From Luidia sarsii (Eukaryota > Echinodermata > Asteroidea > Paxillosida > Luidiidae), in the NCBI GenBank assembly GCA_949987565.1, contig OX465101.1, forward strand, positions 21,999,367 through 22,063,366: a DNA stretch of 64,000 nt. Direction: 5' to 3'. Positions within the stretch are counted from its first letter, which is position 1. Every line of letters starts with the position of its first letter. Below are positions 33,179-52,289 of the stretch, in pieces. The position numbers and the translations under genes were made by a program. Below the pieces are notes generated by a model, which saw only the letters and a list, made by a program, of their open reading frames with translations, searched no databases and was not told where the DNA came from.

Positions 33179-33411
33179 TGACTTGTCCGGGTCCAAGTTA
33201 CTCGGACTACACTGAAGACAGTCCGAGTAACTTGAACCCGACAAGTCACTCTTTTTAATCGAATTTTGAAATTTTGAGGTTCGGGTGACTGTAGGCTGTA
33301 CTGTAGGGTCCAAGGATAACGGGTAATTCTGCGCTTGAACTAGTCCGAGTAACTTGGACCCGACAAGTCACCCTTTTTTATCGAATTTTGAAATTTTGAC
33401 AATTTCAGATT
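33179..33411. repeat. Hairpin and direct duplication (TCCGAGTAACTTGGACCCGA)
   Basis: GACTTGTCCGGGTCCAAGTT at 33180 pairs with AACTTGAACCCGACAAGTC (about 33228-33246) as a hairpin with a short loop. The right arm plus its AATCGAATTTTGAAATTTTGA tail is repeated directly at about 33345-33400. A related GTCCAAGTTACTCGGACTA lies at 36436. Confidence 0.75.
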
Positions 33412-33597
33412 CGCAGTGGCTGTTGTTACGGCAGTCGTCCGTGTGGTTCCCTGACTTCACAGTATTTGTCAGGATGTTTAGCTCTTGGAACCATACTATC
33501 AGCTAGTAATAGACTGGTTCAACCAGCCTGCAATGCTGACGAAATACAATCAAGTCAGGGAACCACACGGACGACTGCCGTAACAACAGCCACTGCG
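33412..33597. mobile_element. 186 bp MITE with 45 bp TIRs and a 9 bp target duplication
   Basis: The left TIR starts CGCAGTGGCTGTTGTTACGG and runs through CGTCCGTGTGGTTCCCTGAC. The right end is its essentially perfect reverse complement. The flanks TTTCAGATT at 33403-33411 and 33598-33606 are identical 9-base direct repeats. Long TIRs plus a 9 bp duplication fit the Mutator-like (MULE) superfamily. The TIR start is shared in part with the element at 52749-53696. Confidence 0.85.
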
Positions 33598-33606
33598 TTT
33601 CAGATT

Positions 33607-34070
33607 CGGGTGACTGTATCGTGGGAACCCCCGTTTTCGACGCTACACGTTTTCAACGCTTAGCCTTCTAACTCACATCGCACTATGAAAACAACTCCGT
33701 ATAACGATCTCAGACTTCGTATCTTACAGTTGGTTTCCTGCTCTTGTCCGTCACCGAAAATGTGGAAATTTAAGGCTTTTCCAGTATGCCAAACTCGTGT
33801 TATTCAAAAAGTTGCTCTTTTGGGGTCTATTTTCCTAGGTACAAAATTGGCAGTTGCTTCGAAGCTCCAGTTTTCTTTATTGTTGGTCCTAAAAAAAATC
33901 TGCATGTACCATAATAAACCCCAACATCCGTAGAAAAAAAAATATCACGCAACTTGAGGCAGTCCGTTCAGGGTAAAAACTATGAAGCCTCCTAGTCCTA
34001 TAGGGCGTCTCGCTTATATATTTTTTTAAATTTATTTTTTATTATTATTTAAAGACAAAAAGTAACATGG
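33607..34070. other. Intergenic DNA without a supported gene
   Basis: Short frames only. Ends in an AT-rich run (34014-34050). Confidence 0.4.
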
Positions 34071-35088
34071 CCTTTTGAAAATCGCCACACACACTTGATC
34101 CCAAATGTATACTGAATGTGATCAGATAACTCAAAACATCGTGGGTAAAATACTTTTCCGAAAAACGGGCAGAAACTCACCAAAATACTGTCTGTAAATG
34201 TCCCGTCAACGTCTCCGCCAGGTTCGGAATCCGAACCTGGCGCCTCGACCAATCAGCGCTTAGTCTCGTCTCTCGTGACGTATATCCCGCACGACGGCTA
34301 TTTGCTGTTTCGCAATAACAGTCCACACTTGTGGTGCGCGCGCAGGTCATCGCCCTGTGAAGACACGGACGTGTATAAATCTACACGTGTGTGAAGAGCC
34401 GACTGGTACTGTATACAACCATGGATACAACCACGGACGTGTATAAAAAACTTTTTTTTATACACGTCCGTGGATACAACACGTGCGCTGTACATGTGAT
34501 TGTACAGTACATGTACATGTACCGTACATGTGCAAGCATAGTACCAAAGAATACTCTTTGATAATATGCGTACACGTACATGTACATGTACTGTACACTG
34601 TACTGTTGTACATGTATTGTACATGTATTGTACATGTACAACAGTACATGTACAATACATGTACGCGTATTATCAAAGAGTATTCTTTGGTACTATGCTT
34701 GCACATGTACGGTACATGTACATGTACCGTACAATCACATGTACAGCGCACGTATTGTATCCATGGTTGTATACAGTACCAGTCGGCTCTTCACAGGACG
34801 ATGACCTGCGCGCGCACCACGAGTGTGGACTGTTATTGCGAAACAGCAAATAGCCGTCGTGCGGGATATACGTCACGAGACTAAGCGCTGATTGGTCGAG
34901 GCGCCAGGTTCGGATTCCGAACCTGGCGGAGACGTTGACGGGACATTTACAGACAGTATTTTGGTGAGTTTCTGCCCGTTTTTCGGAAAAGTATTTTACC
35001 CACGATGTTTTGAGTTATCTGATCACATTCAGTATACATTTGGGATCAAGTGCATGTCCTTAGATTGTGTGTGGCGATTTTCAAAAGG
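34071..35088. repeat. 1 kb near-perfect inverted repeat (fold-back)
   Basis: The outer ends CCTTTTGAAAATCGCCACAC (left) and GTGTGTGGCGATTTTCAAAA (right) are reverse complements. The match continues inward for about 500 bases per arm to a centre near 34620 built of GTACATGTAC palindromes. Each arm also contains its own 25 bp palindrome centred on GGTTCGGAATCCGAACC. The left arm has an extra small palindrome around CACGGACGTGTATAAA (34429-34475), and the right arm a 13-15 base insertion near 35051-35065. Paired mirror-image ORFs arise from the symmetry. It could be a fold-back transposon or a recent inverted duplication. Confidence 0.9.
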
Positions 35089-35819
35089 GTGGAAAAAGGG
35101 GGCGATCGGGACAGTGGTGTTTCCAAAATGGTAAAAACAAAAACCTCGCTATAATTTTGTACATACGTTCCCGTAACCCTCAGGTCTCCGACCTTCGGAA
35201 GGATGAGGGTTACGGTTACCGCAACTACAAGAAGGAGGAAATGGGTCTCTGGAGTGACATTGGGAAAGGTCATAACTGAAGAAGCAGCGAGAAAGAGGAT
35301 TGTGGAGTTTTTTTTAAACGTCACAAAAGAAGACATCAACCAGACCAATACGTTTTAAGCATAAATTATGAATGATTTGAGGAAAGTGTTAGAAGCAGTG
35401 TGGAAAAACAAAAACAAAGATGAACACAAAAAAACATACAGGGAAGAATTTTACAGTGCCACACAGCATTTTGAGTTATTTTAAGAATTTATTTTGCGTT
35501 TGGCTGCACTGGGACACCTTACTAAACACCACTGACGAAAATAGGTGACGATGCTTACTGCGCGGTGCGCCGCGGACGTCAACAAAACCGGGTAATCTTA
35601 CGGAAGTGACTGGCTTGATCAACCTTCTCTATGATTATTCTAATAGTCTGTGGTGTGGAGAAAGTGACTGGGACCTCTTTTAGTGTGATACTTTCGTCCA
35701 CATTGTTCAGTTTGAAGAAAAGTCCTTATATCGTCGAAAACCGGTTATTGGAGGATACTTCTGTAGTGTAGGGTCCAAGGATTGTGGCTGTGCATATGCT
35801 TCTTCATCGGCTGAAATTT

Positions 35820-35960
35820 CTGTAATGTCATCTTTGAAAAATACCCCCGACCGAAATCCCCAGATTTCCCAGATTTCCCCAAAACACCCGTGAAACCGTC
35901 CTACGCGCCCATTGAGGAATCAGTGAGAATTACAGATTCCAATACTGGTCATTTTGTTTT
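35820..35960. repeat. Dispersed duplicated block, copy 1
   Basis: CCGAAATCCCCAGATTTCCC, AAAACACCCGTGAAA, GCGCCCATTGAGGA and ATTCCAATACTGGTC recur in the same order at about 36485-36580 in the same orientation, about 650 bases apart. Confidence 0.65.
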
Positions 35961-35989
35961 ACTCTTGTTTGGGAAAAGGGAGAAAATTC

Positions 35990-36245
35990 CCCTCAGTTAA
36001 CCGAGAACGGGTCGACGAGCCGAGTTGGGGTGGCCATCTTGGATTTGACCACTGGATGACGTCACCAGGTCCCGTTGCGGAGTGTGCGCGCTTGCTTGCA
36101 CGCGTTGAGCCCTACAACTGTTTTCTGAACAGCAGTGCAAAGCAAGTCCGGGACATCGCACCGCGGCTGTGCCCAGTAGTGGACCGAATTTTCGAGACTC
36201 GTGCCCGGCCGTTTAGTTGGACGCAGCGCAATTCGCACAAGGGGA
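35990..36245. promoter_or_regulatory. CpG-rich segment with CRE and YY1-like sites upstream of PSMC1
   Basis: About 250 CpG-dense bases contain a perfect cAMP-response-type palindrome TGACGTCA (within GATGACGTCACC at about 36057) and GGCCATCTTGGAT (a YY1-like site at about 36032). These lie 0.8-1 kb upstream of PSMC1 exon 2. The composition suits a housekeeping promoter, but no ATG|GT junction follows within the island. Promoter role is inference. Confidence 0.25.
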
Positions 36246-36484
36246 AATTCCAAATAAATGCAGTATACATACATATACATGTACTTGTAGCCTACATGTG
36301 TGTGAATTTTTGTTGATTTATGTTCGCCATCCGTGGCCATTAATTATGCTGCCCGATGGGGTAAAAATAAAATGAGATTTAGGCCTACACTTGTTTCTAA
36401 GTGTCTGTTTAATATTAATGTACTAATTTGTCAGGTCCAAGTTACTCGGACTATGCTTGAGCTGGGACTTTGAAGAAAAAAAAC

Positions 36485-36600
36485 TTCCGAAATCCCCAGA
36501 TTTCCTCCCAAAACACCCGTAAAAGCATCCCATGCGCCCATTGGGGATTCAGTGATCATCACTGATTCCAATACTGTTTTACTCAGGGTGACTTGTGTCC
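36485..36600. repeat. Dispersed duplicated block, copy 2
   Basis: CCGAAATCCCCAGATTTCC, AAAACACCCGTAAAAGC, GCGCCCATTGGGGA and GATTCCAATACTG match the block at 35820-35960. Confidence 0.65.
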
Positions 36601-36884
36601 AAGTAACGCGGACTACACTGAAAAGTGAAATTTAAACTAAGGAGCGACTTACGATTGCCCAGACCCTTTATATTATAAATCGATAATAATAAGCCGATAA
36701 AAGCAAATCCGTGGCATATGGTGTTGCGACTCCTAAACTGGCTTCTCAAACTCCTTCCAAGTCTTCCATCACTTTGTGAATCAAGCCTGGTTGGGGTCAT
36801 TTGGGGTTTCAGGTAGGGTCACGGTTAAAAGTTGGTATTCAGCTTCAAAGTCAGAAAGTGGATGGTTCTTTCCATAATTTTTGG

Positions 36885-37010
36885 GATATTATAAGCCACC
36901 CGGTGCCCGGAGTACAAGCCACAGTGCTCCAAAATGTTCACCATAAGATTCAGGCGTACAGGCCACCCTGAGTATAAGCTATAGGCCGCACCGATGTAAC
37001 ATTTCTTCAC
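36885..37010. repeat. Dispersed repeat family D, copy 2
   Basis: ATTATAAGCCACCCGGTGCC, then AAGCCACAGTGCTCCAAAAT, CATAAGATTC and GCCGCACCGATGTAACATTT, is the same series of motifs as at 13850-13945. It ends about 20 bases before PSMC1 exon 2. Confidence 0.55.
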
Positions 37011-37030
37011 TTTGTGTTGTTTTTCGGCAG

Positions 37031-46647
<9,617 letters not shown>

Positions 46648-46720
46648 TCCGAGCGGCGTTAATGCTCCCAACCTACCCCGCCATCTTTTGTTTTTTGTCC
46701 GTGTAACATATTTGCCTCGT

Positions 46721-46850
46721 TAAAGGCCCAATACAACATTGGGAAGATCGGAAAACATCGATGTCCACAGATTTCCTTCTACTTTACACAGTTTATAGAT
46801 AGTCATGATAGAATCCTCATGTTGTAATCTTACAGTGCAAATAGAAAGAC
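46721..46850. mobile_element. TTAA-type MITE, copy 3 (truncated), 3' of PSMC1
   Basis: TTAAAGGCCCAATACAACAT, TCGGAAAACATCGATGTCCA and TCATGATAGAATCCTCATGT match the copies at 17327 and 31868. The right part is missing. It probably lies within the PSMC1 3' UTR. Confidence 0.6.
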
Positions 46851-46878
46851 ACAGCACAAGGTCACTTGCAATTTTCCC

Positions 46879-46884
46879 AATAAA
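46879..46884 (+). terminator. Candidate PSMC1 polyadenylation signal
   Basis: AATAAA, 232 bases after the stop codon, in the context TTTTCCCAATAAAGCAGG. It is the first canonical hexamer downstream of the gene. Use is not proven. Confidence 0.4.
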
Positions 46885-47311
46885 GCAGGGAGTCTCCCAT
46901 CTCTAATGAAGGAGATAAGAAGAGCAAAGAAAACCCGACTGGACCAGGACTTAAACCCAGGAAATTTGGGAGCTATTTTGATAAATTATTAAAACCGAAA
47001 TTCCCTATCAGTTTTTTCCTTTCCTTTGATTTATAATGCAGAGTAAACTAGTCAGTCATAACTTGCCCTTGCTGATACAGGACTCCACATGCAGCTTGTA
47101 ACCGGTTGTCTGTCTGGAAAAGCAAAACAAGAAAAAGCCAAAATGAGCAGTCTTGGCAGAATTTGAGACCCAGACCCTGAGAAGTGGTCTTTCCAGTAGG
47201 ACAAATAAGACAGTCGGGTTGGCTGGTTTAATTCAAGTTTCATAGTACTGACAAAACTTTTTTTAAATGGCATCTGTCAGTCATATTATTTTCTGCAACA
47301 CAAACCATTAT
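46885..47311. other. Spacer downstream of PSMC1
   Basis: It contains a reversed SINE head fragment (GACTGGACCAGGACTTAAAC at about 46940) and no exon. Confidence 0.4.
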
Positions 47312-47808
47312 AGCCGCGTTTCCAATGGACTAAAATTTAACCGAGACGATGGTTAAATTTCTAATGGTCAAATTTGACCGTCGTTCCCACTTGGACTTTT
47401 GAGTCAGTCAAATTTAACCGAGACAATAGTTAAAGTAACCGAGCTGGCAATATAACGGCTCATGAATGTCAATTGTCAGCCGGATACACAATGTATGTGT
47501 GTACATTTTAGCGCGCAACATGAAGCAGACGCTGTGCACAGTGCACGTACGTGTTACGTCATAGGCCGGATGTGGTTTTTTACCGAGTTGCATTTAACCG
47601 AGTGGTGCGTTTCCACTGGACTAATCGGCTCGGTTAAACTTACCTGGTCACTTTAACTGGGCAGAGGTTGCTCGGTAAAAGTTACCATTGGACTCAGTTA
47701 AAGTAACCGAGAGAAATTTGACTGGGCCATTTCCACTGGACTTATTTTGGTCAAAGTAACCATTGTCTCGGTTACTTTGACCAAAATAAGTCCAGTGGAT
47801 ACGCGGCT
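47312..47808. mobile_element. MITE with inverted ends AGCCGCGTTTCCAATGGACT
   Basis: The left end AGCCGCGTTTCCAATGGACT is mirrored by the right end AGTCCAGTGGATACGCGGCT. The interior repeats CCGAGACAATGG/TTAACTTTAACCGAG motifs in both orientations, with a near-perfect hairpin at 47743-47800. About 497 bp, non-coding. The target duplication is ambiguous (TTA). Confidence 0.7.
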
Positions 47809-47870
47809 TATGCTAACTAACACATCTAGTGAGTCAGCCTGTCATTTGAAGCGTTACAATACAGATTGAG

Positions 47871-47957
47871 GATTTCCAACCTTTTCACCGGTCTCATCAG
47901 ATTTCCAATCTTTTCACCGGTCTCATCGGATTTCCAACCTTTTCACCGGTCTCATTG
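47871..47957. repeat. Three tandem copies of a 29-30 bp unit
   Basis: GATTTCCAACCTTTTCACCG, then GTCTCATC, repeats three times with single-base changes. Confidence 0.9.
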
Positions 47958-48084
47958 GAGATCACTGCCCACTCAATTCCAATCTCCGATGGCTTTTTTC
48001 CCATTGAAAACATGTTCTTCTCAACCTCCTCACCAAATCCGTGTGGAAAGCACATGGGATTTACACCCAACAAATTGCTGTCCA

Positions 48085-48480
48085 CATCCGGGCCCAACTT
48101 CATAGAACCGCTTAAACGTGGAAATCTGCTAAGAAGGAATAGTCTTCCCTGTGTAAACAGGATTACAAACCACACTGCAATGTGATGTCAATTGCTTCTG
48201 ACTTTTTTTTAGCCTGAAACAATAATGAAGTTTGGGTTGGCAAGGCGATCCAATAAATCTTGACTTTTTGTGCTTAAGCGTGGAAATATGCTAAGAAGGA
48301 AAAGTCTTCCCTGTGTAAACAGGATTACAAACCACACTGCGATTGACTTCTGACTTTTTCTTAGCCTGAAACAATAATGAAGTTTGGGTTGGCAAGGCGA
48401 TCCAATAAATCTTGACTTTTTGCGCTTAAGCAACTTTCCACACTTAGGCGGCTCTATGAAATTTCCCCCTGGACGAAAAT
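48085..48480. repeat. SINE-type body with a 162 bp tandem duplication
   Basis: A first unit (48131-48292) and a second (48293 to about 48440) share AAGTCTTCCCTGTGTAAACA, ACAAACCACACTGC, TTTAGCCTGAAACAATAATG and AGGCGATCCAATAAATCTTG with only a few differences, so the duplication is recent. The flanks (GGGCCCAACTTCATAGAACC; GGCTCTATGAAATTTCC) are the ends of the SINE body also seen at 7570-7870. Confidence 0.85.
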
Positions 48481-48649
48481 ACATGGAGATATACATGGCA
48501 GTTAATGGTTGGATAGTTCCGACTGGATTTTCTCTCTGACAGACTTTTCTGTCATTCCATTTGGAGAGTCACAATTACAACTTATCTTAGTCATTCACAG
48601 ACAATATTGCAAGTGTGGCTCGGTTTATGTACAGGTACCGCACATTCAT

Positions 48650-48830
48650 TTGTTTAATGTAATGAAATAAAAAAAATAGGAGGCTGGGACGTTTCAATCC
48701 TTGGACATTTAATACCCAAAGGCCTTTAAGAAATGTCTTGCTAGGATCAAAACACCAGGCCCTCCTTATTTTTGAGATTTGCATTTTGTTGTCATTTTAG
48801 TCAGTATAAAGCAGTTTGCAACATTGTTGC
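48650..48830. repeat. Dispersed repeat with 'CTTGCTAGGATCAAAAC'
   Basis: TGGGACGTTTCAATCCTTGG, TAAGAAATGTCTTGCTAGGA and TCAGTATAAAGCAGTTTGCAA are shared with fragments at 28270-28365, 41450-41510, 44205-44240 and 51785-51870. A common interspersed family; the class is not determined. Confidence 0.55.
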
Positions 48831-49354
48831 ATGTTATTGTGTAATAAAACTAACCAGACTATTGTTTGTGTGGATTTGCTTCACGGTAATCTCAAACGTG
48901 TTCAAGGTTATGCTCAGTCAATAAAATTCCACAGGTATCCAGAAGATTTATTTTGCATTCTTTATTTGTATCTGTTGCCCGTGTGAAATATACAAACATT
49001 GTTTATCGGCAATTGCCTTGTTATGACAAAATTGACTTGACGTATATGACAAAACAATATCGGTACACGCCAAGTGAAGGCCTGCTAGCAGGACCTTTCC
49101 CAAAGGCAGGGTTGTAGTCCATAGAATTATAGTTCAGTACAACACGCTATTGGCCAAGCCATGGAATGACAGTTGCAACATTATGTTTACAGCACTTGCA
49201 TTTTTATTCCAGACTCAAGTTATACAACCTCTCCTTTATTTTAAACCATGCTTTGGTCTCGGGCCTTTTCTTGGTTATCCAATAGCTGAAAATGGTGTTT
49301 TCTATTCAGGTCTATGCATTTTATCATTTGAAAAAAATATATATTATACTAGTT

Positions 49355-49450
49355 ACAAGACCTGAGAAACGTTTGTATGTGGAATACTTGACTTTGAAAG
49401 GGCGTGTTTTTGTACAGTGTTGTATGGGAGCTCGATTTAGTGTTCTGCAA
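49355..49450. repeat. Dispersed repeat family E, copy 2
   Basis: GGGCGTGTTTTTGTACAGTG, then GGGAGCTCGATTTAGTGTTCTGCA, is nearly identical to 16340-16394. It lies about 420 bases before the PPP1R14 start codon. Confidence 0.6.
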
Positions 49451-49865
49451 CCATGAAGTTCTTGCATAGCGCCCCTAACGTTGTAAACCTCCTCCTCCAT
49501 CCAATCCCGATCCAGCAGCATCCTGTCCGAAAAAGAAAAGGAAGGACTGAAGTAAGGCTAGCACGGTCAGACTGCGTCTTGGTGGTTTGTGTGTTGTTTC
49601 CAGTCGTAGCCCCCAACAAAATTTGACGCAGCCTTGGAAGAGCCCCTGCGGCGGTGTGCGCAGTTCGGCTTGGTCATACGAAACGGAAGCCCATTGGCTG
49701 CGCACACCCGTCCGTGCGGATGCGGATCGTCGGAGTCAGTCCTCCGCTCACCCGCACACGCGCGCACACACACACACATATACACACACCCACGCAGCCT
49801 AGCGACATTCAATGACGTACAGAGCTGAGCTCGGTGAAGCGTAGCAAAAGGCAAGTGTAACAAAA
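49451..49865 (+). promoter_or_regulatory. CpG-rich promoter/5' UTR region of the PPP1R14 gene
   Basis: The composition turns CpG-rich (CGCACACCCGTCCGTGCGGA, CCCGCACACGCGCGC) just before the coding exon, as in a CpG-type promoter. It includes an (AC)n run (49765-49795) and a CRE-like AATGACGTAC at about 49809. The start codon is in context AAAAATGGCG. The transcription start is not determined. Confidence 0.4.
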
Positions 49866-50102
49866 ATGGCGACAACAGGTGAACCGCGGACGCAGGCTTC
49901 GCCATCGCTCGACGCCAATGCCAAGGCGAAGCAGCCCCAGGGCGACGGCAGGAGGGTGTCCATGGAGGTCAAGTCGCCCGAGGACAAGAACAAGAAGAGG
50001 AATATTCACGTCACCGCCAAATACGACAGAAAACTGATGAGGTTGCGCCTGAACGTGGAGGAGTGGATGGATGGGCAGTTGCGGAAGCTGTACGAATGCG
50101 AG
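49866..50102 (+). CDS. Protein phosphatase 1 inhibitor, PPP1R14 (CPI-17/PHI-1) family, exon 1
   Basis: Members of this family bind the catalytic subunit of protein phosphatase 1, including the myosin phosphatase form. Once phosphorylated on a central threonine by PKC or ROCK they inhibit it. The exon has 79 codons and ends in phase 0 at GAATGCGAG|GTACGT. It encodes a low-complexity N-terminus and then NIHVTAKYDRKLMRLRLNVE, EWMDGQLRKLYECE. This matches the VTVKYDRRELQRRLDVEKWIDGRLEELY signature at the start of the inhibitory domain. Thr50 (in HVTAKYD) is the equivalent of CPI-17 Thr38. The first ATG after the CpG-rich leader is used. Later exons, expected to encode IDELLE-like helices, are not visible and probably lie beyond 64000. 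I cannot tell which vertebrate paralog (A-D) it matches best; it may be their common ancestor type. Confidence 0.88.
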
Positions 50103-50540
50103 GTACGTCTCCTAGCACTAGCACTCAGTACTGTAGCACTAGCACTGCATCAGTGCATGGGCTGAGTCAGTGGCTATGCGTGGTATTACTTTTGTACACA
50201 ATATCAGCTTACTCTAATCCCGGATGAGTCTAATCCATTTACCAAGCCCTCCATTCCATTTCCAGCTGATCATTTTCCCACTATAGAACTCTGAATCTGA
50301 GAAGGCCTATACTGTAGCCAGGATGAAAAAAGAAACTAGTCAGTTGTCTAGAGGAGTAGAGCCTAAGGCTAAAGTCGCCTAAACCAAAGAAAGTTTGAAG
50401 CTCAGAGTCAGACTAGAGTAAGACTGGGCAGTCGTTTTAATCTCTTTTGAGCTAGAGACTGAATATAGATTGTGTCCCTCCATCCTTCTGACACTGAAGC
50501 CTACGTGTAGATCTAAATTGTTTCTATTCTGCGTTTTTAA
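50103..50540. other. Start of PPP1R14 intron 1
   Basis: Donor GTACGT at 50103. Unremarkable sequence with no further exon. Confidence 0.5.
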
Positions 50541-51770
50541 ATTTTAGTTTTAGTGCAGTACTTACTAGTAATAGTACTAGTAAGTACTGCACTAAAACTA
50601 AAAACGCAGTATGCCAGTAGTATAGTAGTAGTACTACTAGTACTAGTACTAATACTAACTAGTATATACGGGAACAGGTCAACTCGTACCCAAACCGACT
50701 CGTACTCTGACCGACTCGTGCCCATTTTGGTCAACTCGTACCAGTGCCAACTCGTACCCGTGCCAACTCGTACCCGTGCCAACTCGTACCCGCGCCAACT
50801 CGTACCCGCGCCAACTCGTGCTCGCATAAAATAATGCACGGAGAACGAGTTGACTTGAATTCTAACAAACCTTTGTGAAGTGTCCAGTTATTATTATAGG
50901 GGATCCAATGTGGTGGAATTTTCGGTTGAGTAATTTGTATCGCTGTGTGTGGGCCACCACACATCTAAGACTAAGAGAGATTAGATTGTCACTTGTCAGG
51001 TTGCAATTAAAATGAGTATTAACAAAAATTACCGTAGGTGTCTTCACTTGGACAAAATAAAAAAAATTATAACAAAATGGACACATTTTAACAACCAAGG
51101 AGCAAACAAAATTTTTTTTTTTTTTGAAAGAAAACTTTGACTGAACCGGGACTCGAACCCGAGAGATCTGGATTACCGTACCCGCGCTCTACCATCTGAG
51201 CTATCCAGCCCTTTGGATGGTGGCGGTCCCATATCTCCAGGGATCTCGCCCCGCTTTCATTCGATACGCAAAACAATTGCTCGACTTCTGTAGCCAGGTT
51301 TGCAACAATTGTTGTGCGTATCGAATGAAAGCGGGGCGAGATCCCTGGAGATATACGGCAGATCTAGGTTAAATACTTCTGACTGGCGCCCCCACCACGG
51401 CAAAGAATAGTTGACTATTAAAAAAAAAAAAAAACGTTCCCAGCAAACTTAATCACGAGCACGAGTTGGTGCGGGTACGAGTTGGCGCGGGTACGAGTTG
51501 GCGCGGGTACGAGTTGGCGCGGGTACGAGTTGGCACGGGTACGAGTTGGCGCGGGTACGAGTTGGTTGGGCACGAGTTTGCATGGGTACGAGTTGACTCG
51601 AATCCGTATATACTACTACTACTAGTAATGATTAGTATAGTAGTAGTACTACTACTACATACTAGTACTAGTAATCTAGTACTACTACGGCTGAGTACTT
51701 ACTACTTTTTTAGAAGGCCTATGGCATACGGTATGAAAACATCCAGTTAAGTCCATGTAGTACTAGTACT
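50541..51770. repeat. Composite inverted structure with CAACTCGTACCC minisatellite arms
   Basis: The left arm has TAGTACTAGTAAGTACTGC and ACTAGTACTA palindromes (50565-50660), then about ten units of GCCAACTCGTACCCG (50690-50830). The right arm has the same unit in reverse, GGGTACGAGTTGGCGC (51455-51605), followed again by CTACTACTAGTA repeats (51610-51720). Between them sit a reversed SINE head and a 48 bp hairpin. The unit is a 16-mer. It recalls the TIR of the element at 31981 (GTCAACTCGGT). Confidence 0.85.
51120..51353 (-). repeat. tRNA-derived SINE with a perfect 48 bp hairpin tail
   Basis: On the minus strand it reads GGCTGGATAGCTCAGATGGT, AGAGCGCGGGTACGGTAATC, CTCGGGTTCGAGTCCCGGTT, the best-preserved tRNA-like head in the window. 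Next to it, 51232-51279 (TATCTCCAGGGATCTCGCCC ... ACGCAAAACAATTG) is the near-perfect reverse complement of 51306-51353. The two arms are separated by only 26 bases. Confidence 0.8.
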
Positions 51771-51784
51771 AGTAGTAGAGGGTG

Positions 51785-52110
51785 TGAAGTTTCGATCCTA
51801 GCGGGACCTTTCAAAGGAAGGATCTGCCTTTGACTGAGAAAGTTCCTGCAAGGATCAAAATGCCAGCCCTCGATATTGTTTAAAAAAAAATTGTAGAGTA
51901 CTCTTCAGTTAAGTCCAAACTGATTCCAATAAAAAGATTTAAAGTACTTAATGTCACTGACTGACTTACAGTTGCATGTAGTTATTAATGACGGACAAAT
52001 TAAAAAATTTCAGAATGACAAAAAACAAATTTGAGTGACGGGGACCTGAAGTGAACCCAAGACCTCTGTTTTTTTAGTGCTCAAAACCAGAGATGTCGGG
52101 TCCAAGTCCT
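51785..52110. repeat. Repeat fragments in PPP1R14 intron 1
   Basis: AAGTTTCGATCCTAGCGGGA, then GAGAAAGTTCCTGCAAGGATC (51787-51860), belongs to the family at 48650. CCAAGACCTCTG with GACGGGGACCTGAAG (52035-52070) is a worn reversed SINE head. Confidence 0.5.
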
Positions 52111-52289
52111 TTGCCATTTTTGAAAATTGTTCCTTCAATGTAAGTTCCCAGAGAGTTTTTCCTTTAGGCCTTATTTGTTTGGCAAAAAATTGCAAACTAT
52201 CTCATAAACTTTGACAACTTGGCTGATTGTTTCAATCCTACAATGTGCATGTAGCAGGAGCTGTGGAACCATTTTGTCAAACTCATTGT

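Noticed and set aside
34049..35134. Two matching open frames in opposite orientation that contain GSDSEPGGDVDGTF
   Set aside because: They are mirror images created by the inverted repeat and do not begin with ATG. Coding is unlikely, although the GTGAGT after the acidic stretch resembles a donor.
51127..51215. Possible tRNA gene on the minus strand
   Set aside because: Well-preserved A and B boxes, but the same head occurs in degraded form at several places with a common tail, so it is a SINE.
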